A stretch of 64,000 nt of DNA from Bacillota bacterium. GTDB taxonomy: Bacteria; Bacillota_A; Clostridia; Lachnospirales; Lachnospiraceae. Where the stretch lies: NCBI GenBank assembly GCA_023443625.1, contig JAEZTQ010000088.1, forward strand, positions 26,774-90,773, written 5' to 3'. Below, piece after piece: positions 14,136 to 22,349 of the stretch. Every line of letters begins with the position of its first letter. Positions within the stretch are counted from its first letter, which is position 1. A model generated the notes under the pieces. The model was not told where the DNA came from. It made no database searches and saw only the letters and a program-made list of their open reading frames with translations. Both the position numbers and the translations under genes were made by a program.

Positions 14136-14252
14136 GGAATTTATGGGTTCGAATCCCATCCTCGGCTTTCATGCCGAGGTAGCAGAGGGGTTTCTGCACT
14201 CTTTAATTAGAGAGAAATTCCAGCTCAACTCCCGGTTGGTAGAAACCGGGAG
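14136..14252 (+). ncRNA. tRNA-like cloverleaf (circularly permuted, Y-RNA-like) leader
   Basis: The RNA folds as a four-way junction. The closing stem is GGAATTT (14136-14142) with AAATTCC (14215-14221). Inside are a canonical T-arm (ATGGG-TTCGAAT-CCCAT, 14143-14159), a closed 7-bp acceptor-like stem (CCTCGGC-TTTCAT-GCCGAGG, 14160-14179), TA at the positions of U8/A9, a D-like arm (GCAG-AGGGGTTT-CTGC, 14182-14197), and a CTCT-TTAATT-AGAG arm (14199-14212). Read in a circle this is the tRNA order, with the acceptor ends joined and the new ends in the variable-arm position. Bacterial Y RNAs (YrlA) carry such a tRNA mimic with a closed acceptor stem. A 9-bp hairpin (14229-14252) follows, just before the ribosome site. 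Confidence 0.7.
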
Positions 14253-14270
14253 TATTATAAGAGGTATATT

Positions 14271-15665
14271 ATGTTTATAATAATACAAATTCCTTTTGTT
14301 GATTTACGAGTAATACAAAAAGCAGATGCTAGACAGTGTTTTTTTCCCCATAAATTTATGAATCGTACTGGGAAGAAAGTATATTTCAGGCATTTTGGCT
14401 CAAAACATTTTAGACAGCACGCTGATGGGTTGCCGCAGTCAGAGTGTTGTTATTTTGATGCAAGAAGGATGATTAAGCTTAATAATATAGACCTGTCTTC
14501 CAGGTTGGTTTTTGCAAGATTGTTTGCTGAAGACTTCTTTTTGCATTTTGATATAGGTATTAGAATATCCAATCATATAGATCAAAAAGATTTAATGGAC
14601 ATAATAAAGAAAATAGTAACGGATAATATATTTATCATACCAAATTTGAATAAAAAGGAAAGTGGTAAGGAAAAGACCATTTGTTCCTTGAATTCCATAC
14701 AAAAATATATCGAGTCTCTCTATATGTATGCAACCTCTTACATATCTAATAACATTAATGACTATAGGATGTTAAAAAAAGATGCTATTAATCTTTCTTT
14801 CGGGAATCCATCAATATTTTGTCAATATAAATGTAGCGATGGTATAATGCAGGATTTCAGTAATAAGATCATCAATTTAGACAATTGTCTAGATGTATAT
14901 AAAACTACAATGAATAATTATCTTTATTTAGTACATGTTTGGATAGCTGGCAAGAAGAAGGATACAGGAGAAACAAAGGATGTTCTGAGGCGCCTGAGAA
15001 TTTGCTTGTTAAAGCTTCATAATTATAGAGAAGGATTAATGTGCCTCTTTCAATTTCTCGATAATAGAAATCCGAGGGAAGATGATAAATATAGTGATAT
15101 TTTATGTATTAAATTTAAATATTTATTGCAATTATTAAAAAGGACAACACATTATGGAATGCAAGGAAAGCATATTATGGACTTGGCATTACAGACAGAA
15201 AAGGACATATATTATGAAAATTGGGAAGACCATATTGAGAGGCTTGAATATTATTATAACTATTTTGATGAAATAGAAAAAAGGAGAGAAAAAATTATGA
15301 ATGTTAACTTCAATGGTGAAGTATCCTTTAATAATAGTACCTTTAACAATATTGATGGTGGTGGTAATACTTTAAATCAAAGCAATGTGATGGTTTCATC
15401 GGATATAAATGAATTGCTTATTGAATTTGATAAGGAATTTGATAGATTGCTCATTGAACTAACTCTATCAAATCCGGATGTTGATAAATTAAAGGATTAT
15501 AAGAGGGAATTTAAAGAAGAAGTAACTAGCAGTAAAAGGGATAGGATAAAACTATCTGACATTATGAGAAATATAAAAAATGCTTTCACTGGCTTCATTA
15601 CAAATGCTGATAAACTCTCCCTCTTATTTGATCTGGGGAATAAAATAATAGAAAAGCTTAAATAA
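14271..15665 (+). CDS. Unrecognised 464-aa protein behind the tRNA-like leader
   Basis: I cannot name the family. An AAGAGG site sits seven bases before the ATG. The N-terminus (IIIQIPFVDLRV, then a YFRHFG and a YFDARRMIKL block, residues 1-75) looks like a conserved small beta-rich domain. The middle (about 120-340) is helical and basic. Residues about 345-370 (NVNFNGEVSFNNSTFNNI) resemble the short Asn/Gly-rich strand linker seen before effector domains in several predicted NTP-dependent conflict proteins, followed by an acidic-helical C-terminal domain to residue 464. No P-loop, protease or nuclease motif is visible. A repressible promoter and structured RNA precede it, which suggests a defence, RNA-repair or stress module (inference). 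Confidence 0.7.
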   Translation: MFIIIQIPFVDLRVIQKADARQCFFPHKFMNRTGKKVYFRHFGSKHFRQHADGLPQSECCYFDARRMIKLNNIDLSSRLVFARLFAEDFFLHFDIGIRISNHIDQKDLMDIIKKIVTDNIFIIPNLNKKESGKEKTICSLNSIQKYIESLYMYATSYISNNINDYRMLKKDAINLSFGNPSIFCQYKCSDGIMQDFSNKIINLDNCLDVYKTTMNNYLYLVHVWIAGKKKDTGETKDVLRRLRICLLKLHNYREGLMCLFQFLDNRNPREDDKYSDILCIKFKYLLQLLKRTTHYGMQGKHIMDLALQTEKDIYYENWEDHIERLEYYYNYFDEIEKRREKIMNVNFNGEVSFNNSTFNNIDGGGNTLNQSNVMVSSDINELLIEFDKEFDRLLIELTLSNPDVDKLKDYKREFKEEVTSSKRDRIKLSDIMRNIKNAFTGFITNADKLSLLFDLGNKIIEKLK

Positions 15666-15679
15666 TATCCGTATCCATT

Positions 15680-16525
15680 TTAGGAGTTTTCCTTCCGAAA
15701 CTCATTGGGTGAGAGGTGCCTGCTTTTCTTGAATATCTTACTAAAATAATTACCGCAAGAAAAGCCGCATTTCAAAGCAATATCATTTATGGATAAATCA
15801 GTATTTGACAGTAATTGCATGGCATTCTGCATCCTTATATTTGTTAAATACTTAATAGGGTTAATACCGGTTTCTTTTGTGAATTCTCTTGTAAAATGAC
15901 TCAATGAAATACCTAATCTGTCGGCTAGGGTATTAATACCATCAAGGTTTGCAAAGTCCTTCTCCATATACTCTATAGCAAGTCTTGTCTTTAAAGAATA
16001 CTCATCTTGATTGTAGGCTACAGTTCTGCATAAAAGAGATAAGAAGTGAAATACGATTTCGCTTCCGGCAAAGGGCGGAAGCTTCATTCCATTTTGTAAA
16101 TCTTCATGTAATTTAAGCAGGTATTGTATTACACCACCGTTCAGATCAAGTTTAATAATTTTGCCTGTTTTTTGAAGAATTTTATCAAAATAAGGTTTCA
16201 CTGCGGTTCCTTCAAAATGGATATAAAGAAGCTGCCAGCCATCTTTATTCACAGGATCAGGGCAATAATACTTTTCATCATCAGGGATTTTAACAAAAAA
16301 AGCTTGACCAGGTTCAATTCTATAAACCTGATGGTTTGATTCAAAGATTCCATAGCCTTTCAGGGTATATTGAAATAGATAGCCCTGCATGTTTCTATCA
16401 TTATTATCAAAAAAGTAGTCTGGAGTATTTCTATGTTCTATTCCCATATCCTTCAGCTCAAAAGGTGGATCGGGAAATTCATCAAAAGATGCAAAATAGA
16501 AAGTCTTAAATCCATAGGGCATCAA
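15680..16525 (-). CDS. AraC-family regulator (sugar-responsive type)
   Basis: The 281-aa protein has an N-terminal cupin-like domain (GYLFQYTLKGYGIFES, YRIEPGQAFFVKIPD, WQLLYIHFEG) and a C-terminal pair of helix-turn-helix motifs: LADRLGISLSHFTREFTKET and IALKCGFSCGNYFSKIFKK, ending with the LSPNEFRK box. It is transcribed divergently from the alpha-galactosidase gene and probably activates it and the ABC importer in response to an alpha-galactoside. It converges on the 14271 gene with only 14 bases between stop codons, so the two transcripts likely overlap. Confidence 0.92.
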   Translation of the reverse strand: MMPYGFKTFYFASFDEFPDPPFELKDMGIEHRNTPDYFFDNNDRNMQGYLFQYTLKGYGIFESNHQVYRIEPGQAFFVKIPDDEKYYCPDPVNKDGWQLLYIHFEGTAVKPYFDKILQKTGKIIKLDLNGGVIQYLLKLHEDLQNGMKLPPFAGSEIVFHFLSLLCRTVAYNQDEYSLKTRLAIEYMEKDFANLDGINTLADRLGISLSHFTREFTKETGINPIKYLTNIRMQNAMQLLSNTDLSINDIALKCGFSCGNYFSKIFKKSRHLSPNEFRKENS

Positions 16526-16711
16526 AAAAACACCTCTTTTATCAAATTTATATTCTTGAATACTAGATAAATGTCAACATATACTAATATATATTACCAC
16601 AGATATTTGTGTTTGTATAATCAAAATATTATTAGGGATTTACAGTTTATACAAAGTGGTGTTCTGATATTTTCAGCTTATTAGCATTGATACTGGGAGG
16701 ATAATTGGTTT

Positions 16712-18010
16712 ATGAAGAAGAACGAATGTGCAAAAACACCACCTATGGGATGGAACAGTTGGGATTGCTACGGTGCCTCTGTGACTGAAGAACAATTAAA
16801 AGGTAATGCGGATTACATGGCCAAGTATATGAAAGAATTTGGATGGGAATATATTGTATGTGATATACAATGGTATGAGCCAAAAGCAAAATCTACAGAA
16901 TATAATCATTTTTATCCATTGGAGATGGATGAATATTCTCGATTGATTCCGGCAGTCAATCGTTTTCCATCCTCTGCAGGTGGAAAAGGTTTTAAGCCAA
17001 TCTGTGATTATGTACATAACCTTGGTTTGAAATTTGGAATTCATATTATGCGTGGTATACCCAGACAGGCAGTTCATGCAGCTGGGCCAATTAAAGGGAG
17101 CAGTGCAACTGCAAGGGACATTGCCCATAGTTTTTCCCTCTGCTCTTGGAATACGGATATGTACGGTATCAATCCTGCTTCAGAAGGTGCCCAGGAATAT
17201 TATAATTCACTGTTTGAATTATATGCCCAATGGGGTGTGGATTTTGTTAAAGTAGATGACATCTGTAACACAGAGTATAATCCCTTGAATCCATATTCAG
17301 CAAAGTGTGAAATTGAAATGATAAGAAAAGCTATTGATAGCTGCGGCCGAGATATGGTCCTCAGTTTATCACCGGGGCCGGCAGTTTTGGAGGAAGCCAA
17401 TCATCTTAGCAAGCATGGGAATATGTGGAGAATTACTGGGGACTTTTGGGATAATTGGATGCAGCTTTATCATATGTTTGAGCGTTGTAACCTATGGAGT
17501 CCCTATGTAAAAGAGGGAAGTTGGCCAGATTGTGATATGCTTCCTCTGGGGCATATCGGTATTAATACGCCAGACCACAATAAACAATCAAGATTTACGA
17601 ACTTCACCAAGGACGAGCAGCTTGTTATGATGACCTTATGGTGTATCTTTCGTTCACCGCTAATGGTGGGAGCAGAGCTTAGAGATAATGATGAGTGGAC
17701 CTTATCAATCTTAACGAATCCGGAAATTCTAAGACTCTTGAAACATTCTTATGGAGCTAAGCAAATTATGCGTACAGAAGATACCATTATATGGACTAGT
17801 AATGACAATGATGGCAGTAGGTATATTGCTTTCTTTAATACATCATTTTCTCCTACCCAACCAGAAATATCTTTCATGAATTTGGGATTATGTGGGACAT
17901 ATAAAGCCAGAGATTTGTGGGCACACGAGGAACTTGGAGTATTTACCGGAAGAATTGGAGTAAATGTTAATATGCATGGGGTGCGTATGTTAAAACTTAC
18001 CAGTGTGTGA
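16712..18010 (+). CDS. GH27-family alpha-galactosidase
   Basis: The 432-aa enzyme starts directly with the catalytic barrel (KTPPMGWNSWDCYG, the GH27 opening), has YIVCDIQWYEP, the nucleophile region VDFVKVDDICN (around residue 180) and the acid/base region RITGDFWDNW (around residue 240). A small C-terminal beta domain ends at residue 432. There is no signal peptide, so it acts on imported oligosaccharides such as melibiose or raffinose. The first gene of a sugar cluster with an AraC regulator upstream and an LplB-type importer downstream; a strong terminator separates it from the importer. A GGGAGG site precedes the ATG. Alpha-N-acetylgalactosaminidase or beta-arabinopyranosidase activity also exists in GH27. 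Confidence 0.92.
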   Translation: MKKNECAKTPPMGWNSWDCYGASVTEEQLKGNADYMAKYMKEFGWEYIVCDIQWYEPKAKSTEYNHFYPLEMDEYSRLIPAVNRFPSSAGGKGFKPICDYVHNLGLKFGIHIMRGIPRQAVHAAGPIKGSSATARDIAHSFSLCSWNTDMYGINPASEGAQEYYNSLFELYAQWGVDFVKVDDICNTEYNPLNPYSAKCEIEMIRKAIDSCGRDMVLSLSPGPAVLEEANHLSKHGNMWRITGDFWDNWMQLYHMFERCNLWSPYVKEGSWPDCDMLPLGHIGINTPDHNKQSRFTNFTKDEQLVMMTLWCIFRSPLMVGAELRDNDEWTLSILTNPEILRLLKHSYGAKQIMRTEDTIIWTSNDNDGSRYIAFFNTSFSPTQPEISFMNLGLCGTYKARDLWAHEELGVFTGRIGVNVNMHGVRMLKLTSV

Positions 18011-18064
18011 TTCCTAATCCAAGAACATCGCAATCTGATTCAACCAAAAAAGACATTTATACAA

Positions 18065-18107
18065 AAAGGGTGTGTTTCAACAGACATTTTGTTGAAACAC
18101 ACCCTTT
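18065..18107 (+). terminator. 18-bp perfect intrinsic terminator after GH27
   Basis: Bases 18065-18082 pair exactly with 18090-18107 around GACATTT; CTTTATT follows. It isolates the GH27 transcript from the ABC genes. Confidence 0.88.
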
Positions 18108-18147
18108 CTTTATTATATAGAGTTATTACATCAAAATAATACCCTTA

Positions 18148-18197
18148 ATATCAATTTATTACACATCAAAAAAACACACTTTATATCAATTTGTTAC
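18148..18197 (+). repeat. 15-base direct repeats upstream of the importer
   Basis: ATATCAATTTATTAC (18148-18162) and ATATCAATTTGTTAC (18183-18197) differ at one base and are 35 bases apart. Direct repeats on one face are typical AraC-family sites; the regulator at 15680 is a candidate. The remaining 180 bases to the start codon are AT-rich with no clear consensus promoter. Confidence 0.5.
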
Positions 18198-18379
18198 TCT
18201 TGAGTAGGGCTTAAATGTGATATATAGTTAATATACGACATGAAACTAAATAATTAACACAATCAAATAATTACTAAAACAATTTTTTTGAGGGTTGGGT
18301 CTGTTATAAAAATTTACCCTTAAAGTATGATTTTTAATGTAGTTGTATATTATTAAGTTAATTCACCAGGAGGATAACA

Positions 18380-19333
18380 ATGAAGGAATCACTAGGAAGC
18401 AGCACCAGGAATATTCAAAAAAAGAGAAGACGGAAAAATATACAAGGAAAAGTAATGTTTTTGTACATATTACCGTTTTTACTTCTATCCTTTGCATTTT
18501 CTTATTATCCCTTACAGGGTTGGATATATGCTTTTTATGACTATAGACCTCCACTGAAATTGTCCCAATGTGATTTTGTAGGTTTACAATGGTTTAAAAT
18601 GCTTTGGGCAAATTCAACGCAGATTAAGCAGGTTATGGAGGTTATGGTAAATACCTTTTCTATCAGTAGCTTATCTTTGGCTACTTCAATCTTGCCCGTG
18701 TTTTTTGCAATTTTCTTGAGCGAAATCAAATGCAAATGGCTGGTGAAATTTATTCAGACATTTACAACAGTTCCGAATTTTATTAGCTGGGTTATGGTCT
18801 TTTCTGTAGCCTACAGCCTATTTTCCGGTACAGGTATGTTTAATACTCTGCTGCTGAAGGTGGGCCTAATTGAAACACCAATTAAATTTTTAGACGGTGA
18901 TTCCCATACTTGGTTAACGATGATATTGTGGAATATTTGGAAAACACTAGGATGGGGTTCAATTATGTATTTGGCGGCAATTGCCGGTGTAGATCAGGAG
19001 CTGTATGAAGCAGCTAGGGTGGATGGTGCAAACCGATTTAAATTAATGCGGCATATTACATTTCCTGCTTTGATGCCAACCTTTTTTGTAATATTGATGT
19101 TGTCCGTTGCCAACTTTTTAAATAATGGTCTGGATCAGTATTATGTATTCCAGAACGCATTTAACAGAAAACATATTCAGGTGCTTGACTTATATGTATA
19201 CAATGTTGGCATGACCGGTTCAAGCCCATCTTTAGCAACTGCAATCGGTATGCTTAAGAGTGTAGTAAGTGTAACTCTATTGTTTGCTGTTAACAAATTA
19301 TCTAAAAAAGTGCGTGGTGAATCAATTATTTAA
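18380..19333 (+). CDS. LplB-type sugar ABC permease
   Basis: The 317-aa inner-membrane protein has a basic N-terminus (RKNIQGKVMFLYILPFLLLS), six predicted TM helices and the EAA loop (YEAARVDGANRFKLMRHITFPAL, about residues 213-235) that contacts the ATPase. The family imports complex or uronic-acid oligosaccharides in Firmicutes and is typically paired with a YtcP/CarB-type permease and a large lipoprotein, as here. No ATPase is encoded in the cluster; such systems share a multitask MsmK-type ATPase elsewhere. An AGGAGG site precedes the ATG. Confidence 0.92.
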   Translation: MKESLGSSTRNIQKKRRRKNIQGKVMFLYILPFLLLSFAFSYYPLQGWIYAFYDYRPPLKLSQCDFVGLQWFKMLWANSTQIKQVMEVMVNTFSISSLSLATSILPVFFAIFLSEIKCKWLVKFIQTFTTVPNFISWVMVFSVAYSLFSGTGMFNTLLLKVGLIETPIKFLDGDSHTWLTMILWNIWKTLGWGSIMYLAAIAGVDQELYEAARVDGANRFKLMRHITFPALMPTFFVILMLSVANFLNNGLDQYYVFQNAFNRKHIQVLDLYVYNVGMTGSSPSLATAIGMLKSVVSVTLLFAVNKLSKKVRGESII

Positions 19334-19354
19334 GAAGGGAGTTTGAAGGGACAG

Positions 19355-20263
19355 ATGAAAAAGAAAAGAAACCTAATGGCATCGGATATTGTTTTTAATA
19401 TCTTTAATTATATATTTTTTATCGCATTTACACTGATTTGTATCTATCCGTTTTACTATTTAATTATTAATACAATTAGTGCCAATGATTTAAGTGCGAA
19501 TGGCGGAATTAACTTTATACCTAGGGAAATACATTTTGAAAATTACATTAGTGTAATTAAGATAAGAGGACTTGGCAGGGCGGCATGGGTTTCCATCTTT
19601 CGAACTATTATTGGTACTATATGTACTGTGGTTGCTTCTGCATTTTTAGGATTTATGTTTACCCAGCAGAGATTGTGGAGAAGACGTCTCTGGTATCGTT
19701 TTATTGTGATTACTATGTACTTTAATGCGGGATTAATTCCTATGTATTTAACTATGAAGAATTTGAATCTTACGGACAGCTTTTGGGTTTACATAATACC
19801 TGCTATCGTACAGCCCTTTAATATTATCTTGGTTAAAACCTACGTAGAATCAATGCCTGCTTCTTTACAGGAAGCTGCTGAAATTGATGGTGCAGGAATT
19901 ATTACGATTTTTAGAAAGATAATTCTGCCAACCAGTAAGCCAATACTAGCCACTATTGCAATTTTTTCAGCAGTAGGACAGTGGAATTCATTTTATGACA
20001 CCTTAATTTATGTCACAGACCAGAAATTATATTCACTGCAATATTTACTATATACCTATATTAACCAGGCTAACTCTCTGAAGGCTTTAATTAATAATAG
20101 TCTTGGTACCGGATATAATGCTATGGCTTTAGCGACCCTGCAAACCCCTACCTCGGTTCGTATGACGGTTACAGTAATTGTATGTATTCCAATTTTATGC
20201 GTTTATCCCATATTCCAGAGATATTTTGTTAAAGGCATTATGATCGGATCTGTTAAAGGTTAA
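19355..20263 (+). CDS. YtcP/CarB-type sugar ABC permease
   Basis: The protein has six predicted TM helices (first at LIFNIFNYIFFIAFTLICIY-like residues), and the EAA loop QEAAEIDGAGIITIFRKIIL. ATG 19355 is preferred to a TTG at 19343, which has its AAGGGAG too close. It is the second half of the heterodimeric permease with the 18380 product, only 21 bases downstream of its stop. It precedes the solute-binding lipoprotein gene, from which it is separated by a hairpin at 20287-20310. Confidence 0.92.
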   Translation: MKKKRNLMASDIVFNIFNYIFFIAFTLICIYPFYYLIINTISANDLSANGGINFIPREIHFENYISVIKIRGLGRAAWVSIFRTIIGTICTVVASAFLGFMFTQQRLWRRRLWYRFIVITMYFNAGLIPMYLTMKNLNLTDSFWVYIIPAIVQPFNIILVKTYVESMPASLQEAAEIDGAGIITIFRKIILPTSKPILATIAIFSAVGQWNSFYDTLIYVTDQKLYSLQYLLYTYINQANSLKALINNSLGTGYNAMALATLQTPTSVRMTVTVIVCIPILCVYPIFQRYFVKGIMIGSVKG

Positions 20264-20286
20264 ATATGGGATCCATAAGGGCAAAA

Positions 20287-20310
20287 CAAAATAAATTAAT
20301 ATTTATTTTG
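20287..20310 (+). promoter_or_regulatory. Intercistronic hairpin in the sugar operon
   Basis: CAAAATAAAT pairs perfectly with ATTTATTTTG around TAAT. Being AT-only it is weak as a terminator; such hairpins often protect the upstream or downstream mRNA segment and could raise the binding-protein level. Confidence 0.5.
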
Positions 20311-20342
20311 CTAAGTATATGAAAAAAACAGGAGGAAAAGTA

Positions 20343-22154
20343 ATGAGGGTAAAAGTATTTAGTATAGTCTTATGTATTGTATTAGTTGCATCAATGTTCT
20401 CTGGCTGTAGTAAAAAGACAGATAATACGACCAAAGACACAGGAGGCAAGGGTGCAGCAGACATTACGTCGGAGGGGGCTCCATCTGCTTCTGGTAGCGG
20501 TGAAATGACAGGTGCAGAAAAATATCCGGAATTCATTACCGTTGATGTATTTGACGGTTTGGCTAACTATCAGGGAATTCAATCAGGATGGTTTGCAAAA
20601 ATTGTAAAGGATAAGTTCAACATGGAGCTTAACTTGATTGCTCCTAATGTAGCAGGTGGTGGAGACACCTTATACCAGACACGGTCCGCAGCCGGAAATC
20701 TGGGAGATTTAATCATTTATGGGGCTGATGGTGGTAAATTTCAGGATATGGTAACAGCTGGACTGTTAACAGAAATGACGGATTTGATTGCAGACAAAGA
20801 AAATCTGAAAAAATATCAAACAGCTATAGATTCTATGAATTCTCTGGTTGAAGGCGGGAAGGTTTATGGTATTCCATCAGCTGTATCGGAGCAGTCGGCA
20901 TCCACACCTTCAGAAGGACTGGATCCTACTTTTGGACCGTACATACGTTGGGATGCTTACAAAGCTGTAGACTATCCTGAGATGAAGACATTAGAGGATT
21001 TACTTCCTGTATTACAGTCCATGTGCGAAGCCGTTCCTACAAGTGATTCGGGTAAGAAGACTTATGGCATTTCCTTGTTTAAGGACTGGGATGGTAATAT
21101 GATGTGCCTGGCAAAGCAGCCAACCTGCTTTTATGGATATGATGAAGTGGGATTTGTATTGTCAAGAGCAGATGGTTCTGACTATCAAAGCATTATAGAT
21201 AGTAATTCAATGTATGTAAGAGTTTTAAAATTATACTATGATGCAAACCAGATGGGCATTTTAGATCCCGAATCAACAACACAGAACTATGACACATTAT
21301 ATGCTAAATATCAGGATGGACAAATCTTATATTCACCATGGCCTTGGTTAGGTCAGAACGCTTATAATACTCCTGAGAATAAAGCGGCAGGAAAAGGCTT
21401 TATGATTTCATCCTTCCAGGACATGAAAGATTTATCTATCGGTTGTACACCCAATGGTACAAGAGTAATGGTTGCTATAGGAAGCAAGGCGAAGGATAAA
21501 GAAAGATTAGCTGATTTTATCGATTGGTTATACTCTCCAGAGGGAATTATTAGCACTTCGGCTCAGGGTATGGCAACCAGCGGACCCAAAGGCCTGACTT
21601 GGGATATGAAGGATGGAGCACCAGTGTTAACAGATTTTGGATATGAAGCCTTCTATGGTGGGGGAAATACTACTGTTCCTGAGGAATGGGGCGGTGGTAT
21701 CTGGAAAGATGGTGTTTCTGCACTCAACTTTACGACTGTTATAACCAGTGATATCAATCCGGAGACAGGCTTCCCTTATAATTATACTTTATGGGATTCT
21801 GTTATTGATAAAAATGCCACCACTCTTGATATTGATTGGCAAACTAAGATGGAAGCAAAGACTACAATTGAGTATCTTCAGAAAAATGACAAGCTGATGG
21901 TAGCTCCTGGTTCGTCCTATATTGCTCCTACAGAAGATTCTCAAATTACTACTCTTAGGGGACAATGCAAGGCGAAGATTGTTGAAAATTCGTGGAAGAT
22001 GGTATTTGCGGCTAATGAGGATGAATTTAATAGCTTATTAAAAGAGATGCAGGATACAGTAATTGGTCTTGGGTATGATAAGGTATTGGCTGTAGATATG
22101 CAAAATGCAAAAGATCAAAATGATGCAAGAGTAGCAGCTGTAGCTGCAAATTAA
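20343..22154 (+). CDS. Sugar-binding lipoprotein of the ABC importer
   Basis: ATG 20343 is chosen for its AGGAGG site. The 603-aa protein has a lipoprotein signal (VLVASMFSGCSKK, Cys at about residue 22), a Gly/Ser/Thr-rich linker and a large extracellular solute-binding fold of the LplA/YtcQ type (VDVFDGLANYQGIQSGWFAK, KVYGIPSAVSEQ, YSPEGIISTSAQG). It would be anchored outside the membrane and deliver oligosaccharides to the two permeases encoded before it. The context (alpha-galactosidase) suggests galactose-containing oligosaccharides, but this is not proven by sequence. Confidence 0.92.
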   Translation: MRVKVFSIVLCIVLVASMFSGCSKKTDNTTKDTGGKGAADITSEGAPSASGSGEMTGAEKYPEFITVDVFDGLANYQGIQSGWFAKIVKDKFNMELNLIAPNVAGGGDTLYQTRSAAGNLGDLIIYGADGGKFQDMVTAGLLTEMTDLIADKENLKKYQTAIDSMNSLVEGGKVYGIPSAVSEQSASTPSEGLDPTFGPYIRWDAYKAVDYPEMKTLEDLLPVLQSMCEAVPTSDSGKKTYGISLFKDWDGNMMCLAKQPTCFYGYDEVGFVLSRADGSDYQSIIDSNSMYVRVLKLYYDANQMGILDPESTTQNYDTLYAKYQDGQILYSPWPWLGQNAYNTPENKAAGKGFMISSFQDMKDLSIGCTPNGTRVMVAIGSKAKDKERLADFIDWLYSPEGIISTSAQGMATSGPKGLTWDMKDGAPVLTDFGYEAFYGGGNTTVPEEWGGGIWKDGVSALNFTTVITSDINPETGFPYNYTLWDSVIDKNATTLDIDWQTKMEAKTTIEYLQKNDKLMVAPGSSYIAPTEDSQITTLRGQCKAKIVENSWKMVFAANEDEFNSLLKEMQDTVIGLGYDKVLAVDMQNAKDQNDARVAAVAAN

Positions 22155-22205
22155 GCCAATCAAGCTATTGTGTAAGCGCTAAAAGTGCTAGTTTTATATC
22201 TATTA

Positions 22206-22251
22206 GGATTGCGAGAGGGATGTGGGTTCACCACATCCCTCTTCGCAATCC
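22206..22251 (+). terminator. GC-rich hairpin ending the sugar operon
   Basis: A 20-bp stem (GGATTGCGAGAGGGATGTGG with its complement, one bulged A) around GTTCA. A T-run is lacking, so it may be a processing or attenuating structure rather than a full terminator. Confidence 0.75.
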
Positions 22252-22280
22252 TGCGCACACGTAATTCTCCTACTAAAATC

Positions 22281-22328
22281 TTGACAAAAAATGAAATATC
22301 TGTGAGAATAAGTTAGTCTATACTAACT
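22281..22328 (+). promoter_or_regulatory. Promoter and palindromic operator of the ECF operon
   Basis: TTGACA (22281-22286), 17 bases, GAGAAT (22304-22309) with an upstream TG. Right after it lies a perfect palindrome AGTTAGT-CTAT-ACTAACT (22311-22328), positioned at the transcription start, typical of repression. Confidence 0.65.
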
Positions 22329-22349
22329 ACGTAGCAGGGAGGATATTAC

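Noticed and set aside
14143..14179. Ordinary tRNA gene
   Set aside because: The T-arm and acceptor 3' strand precede the acceptor 5' strand and D-arm; no linear tRNA can be drawn and there is no CCA.
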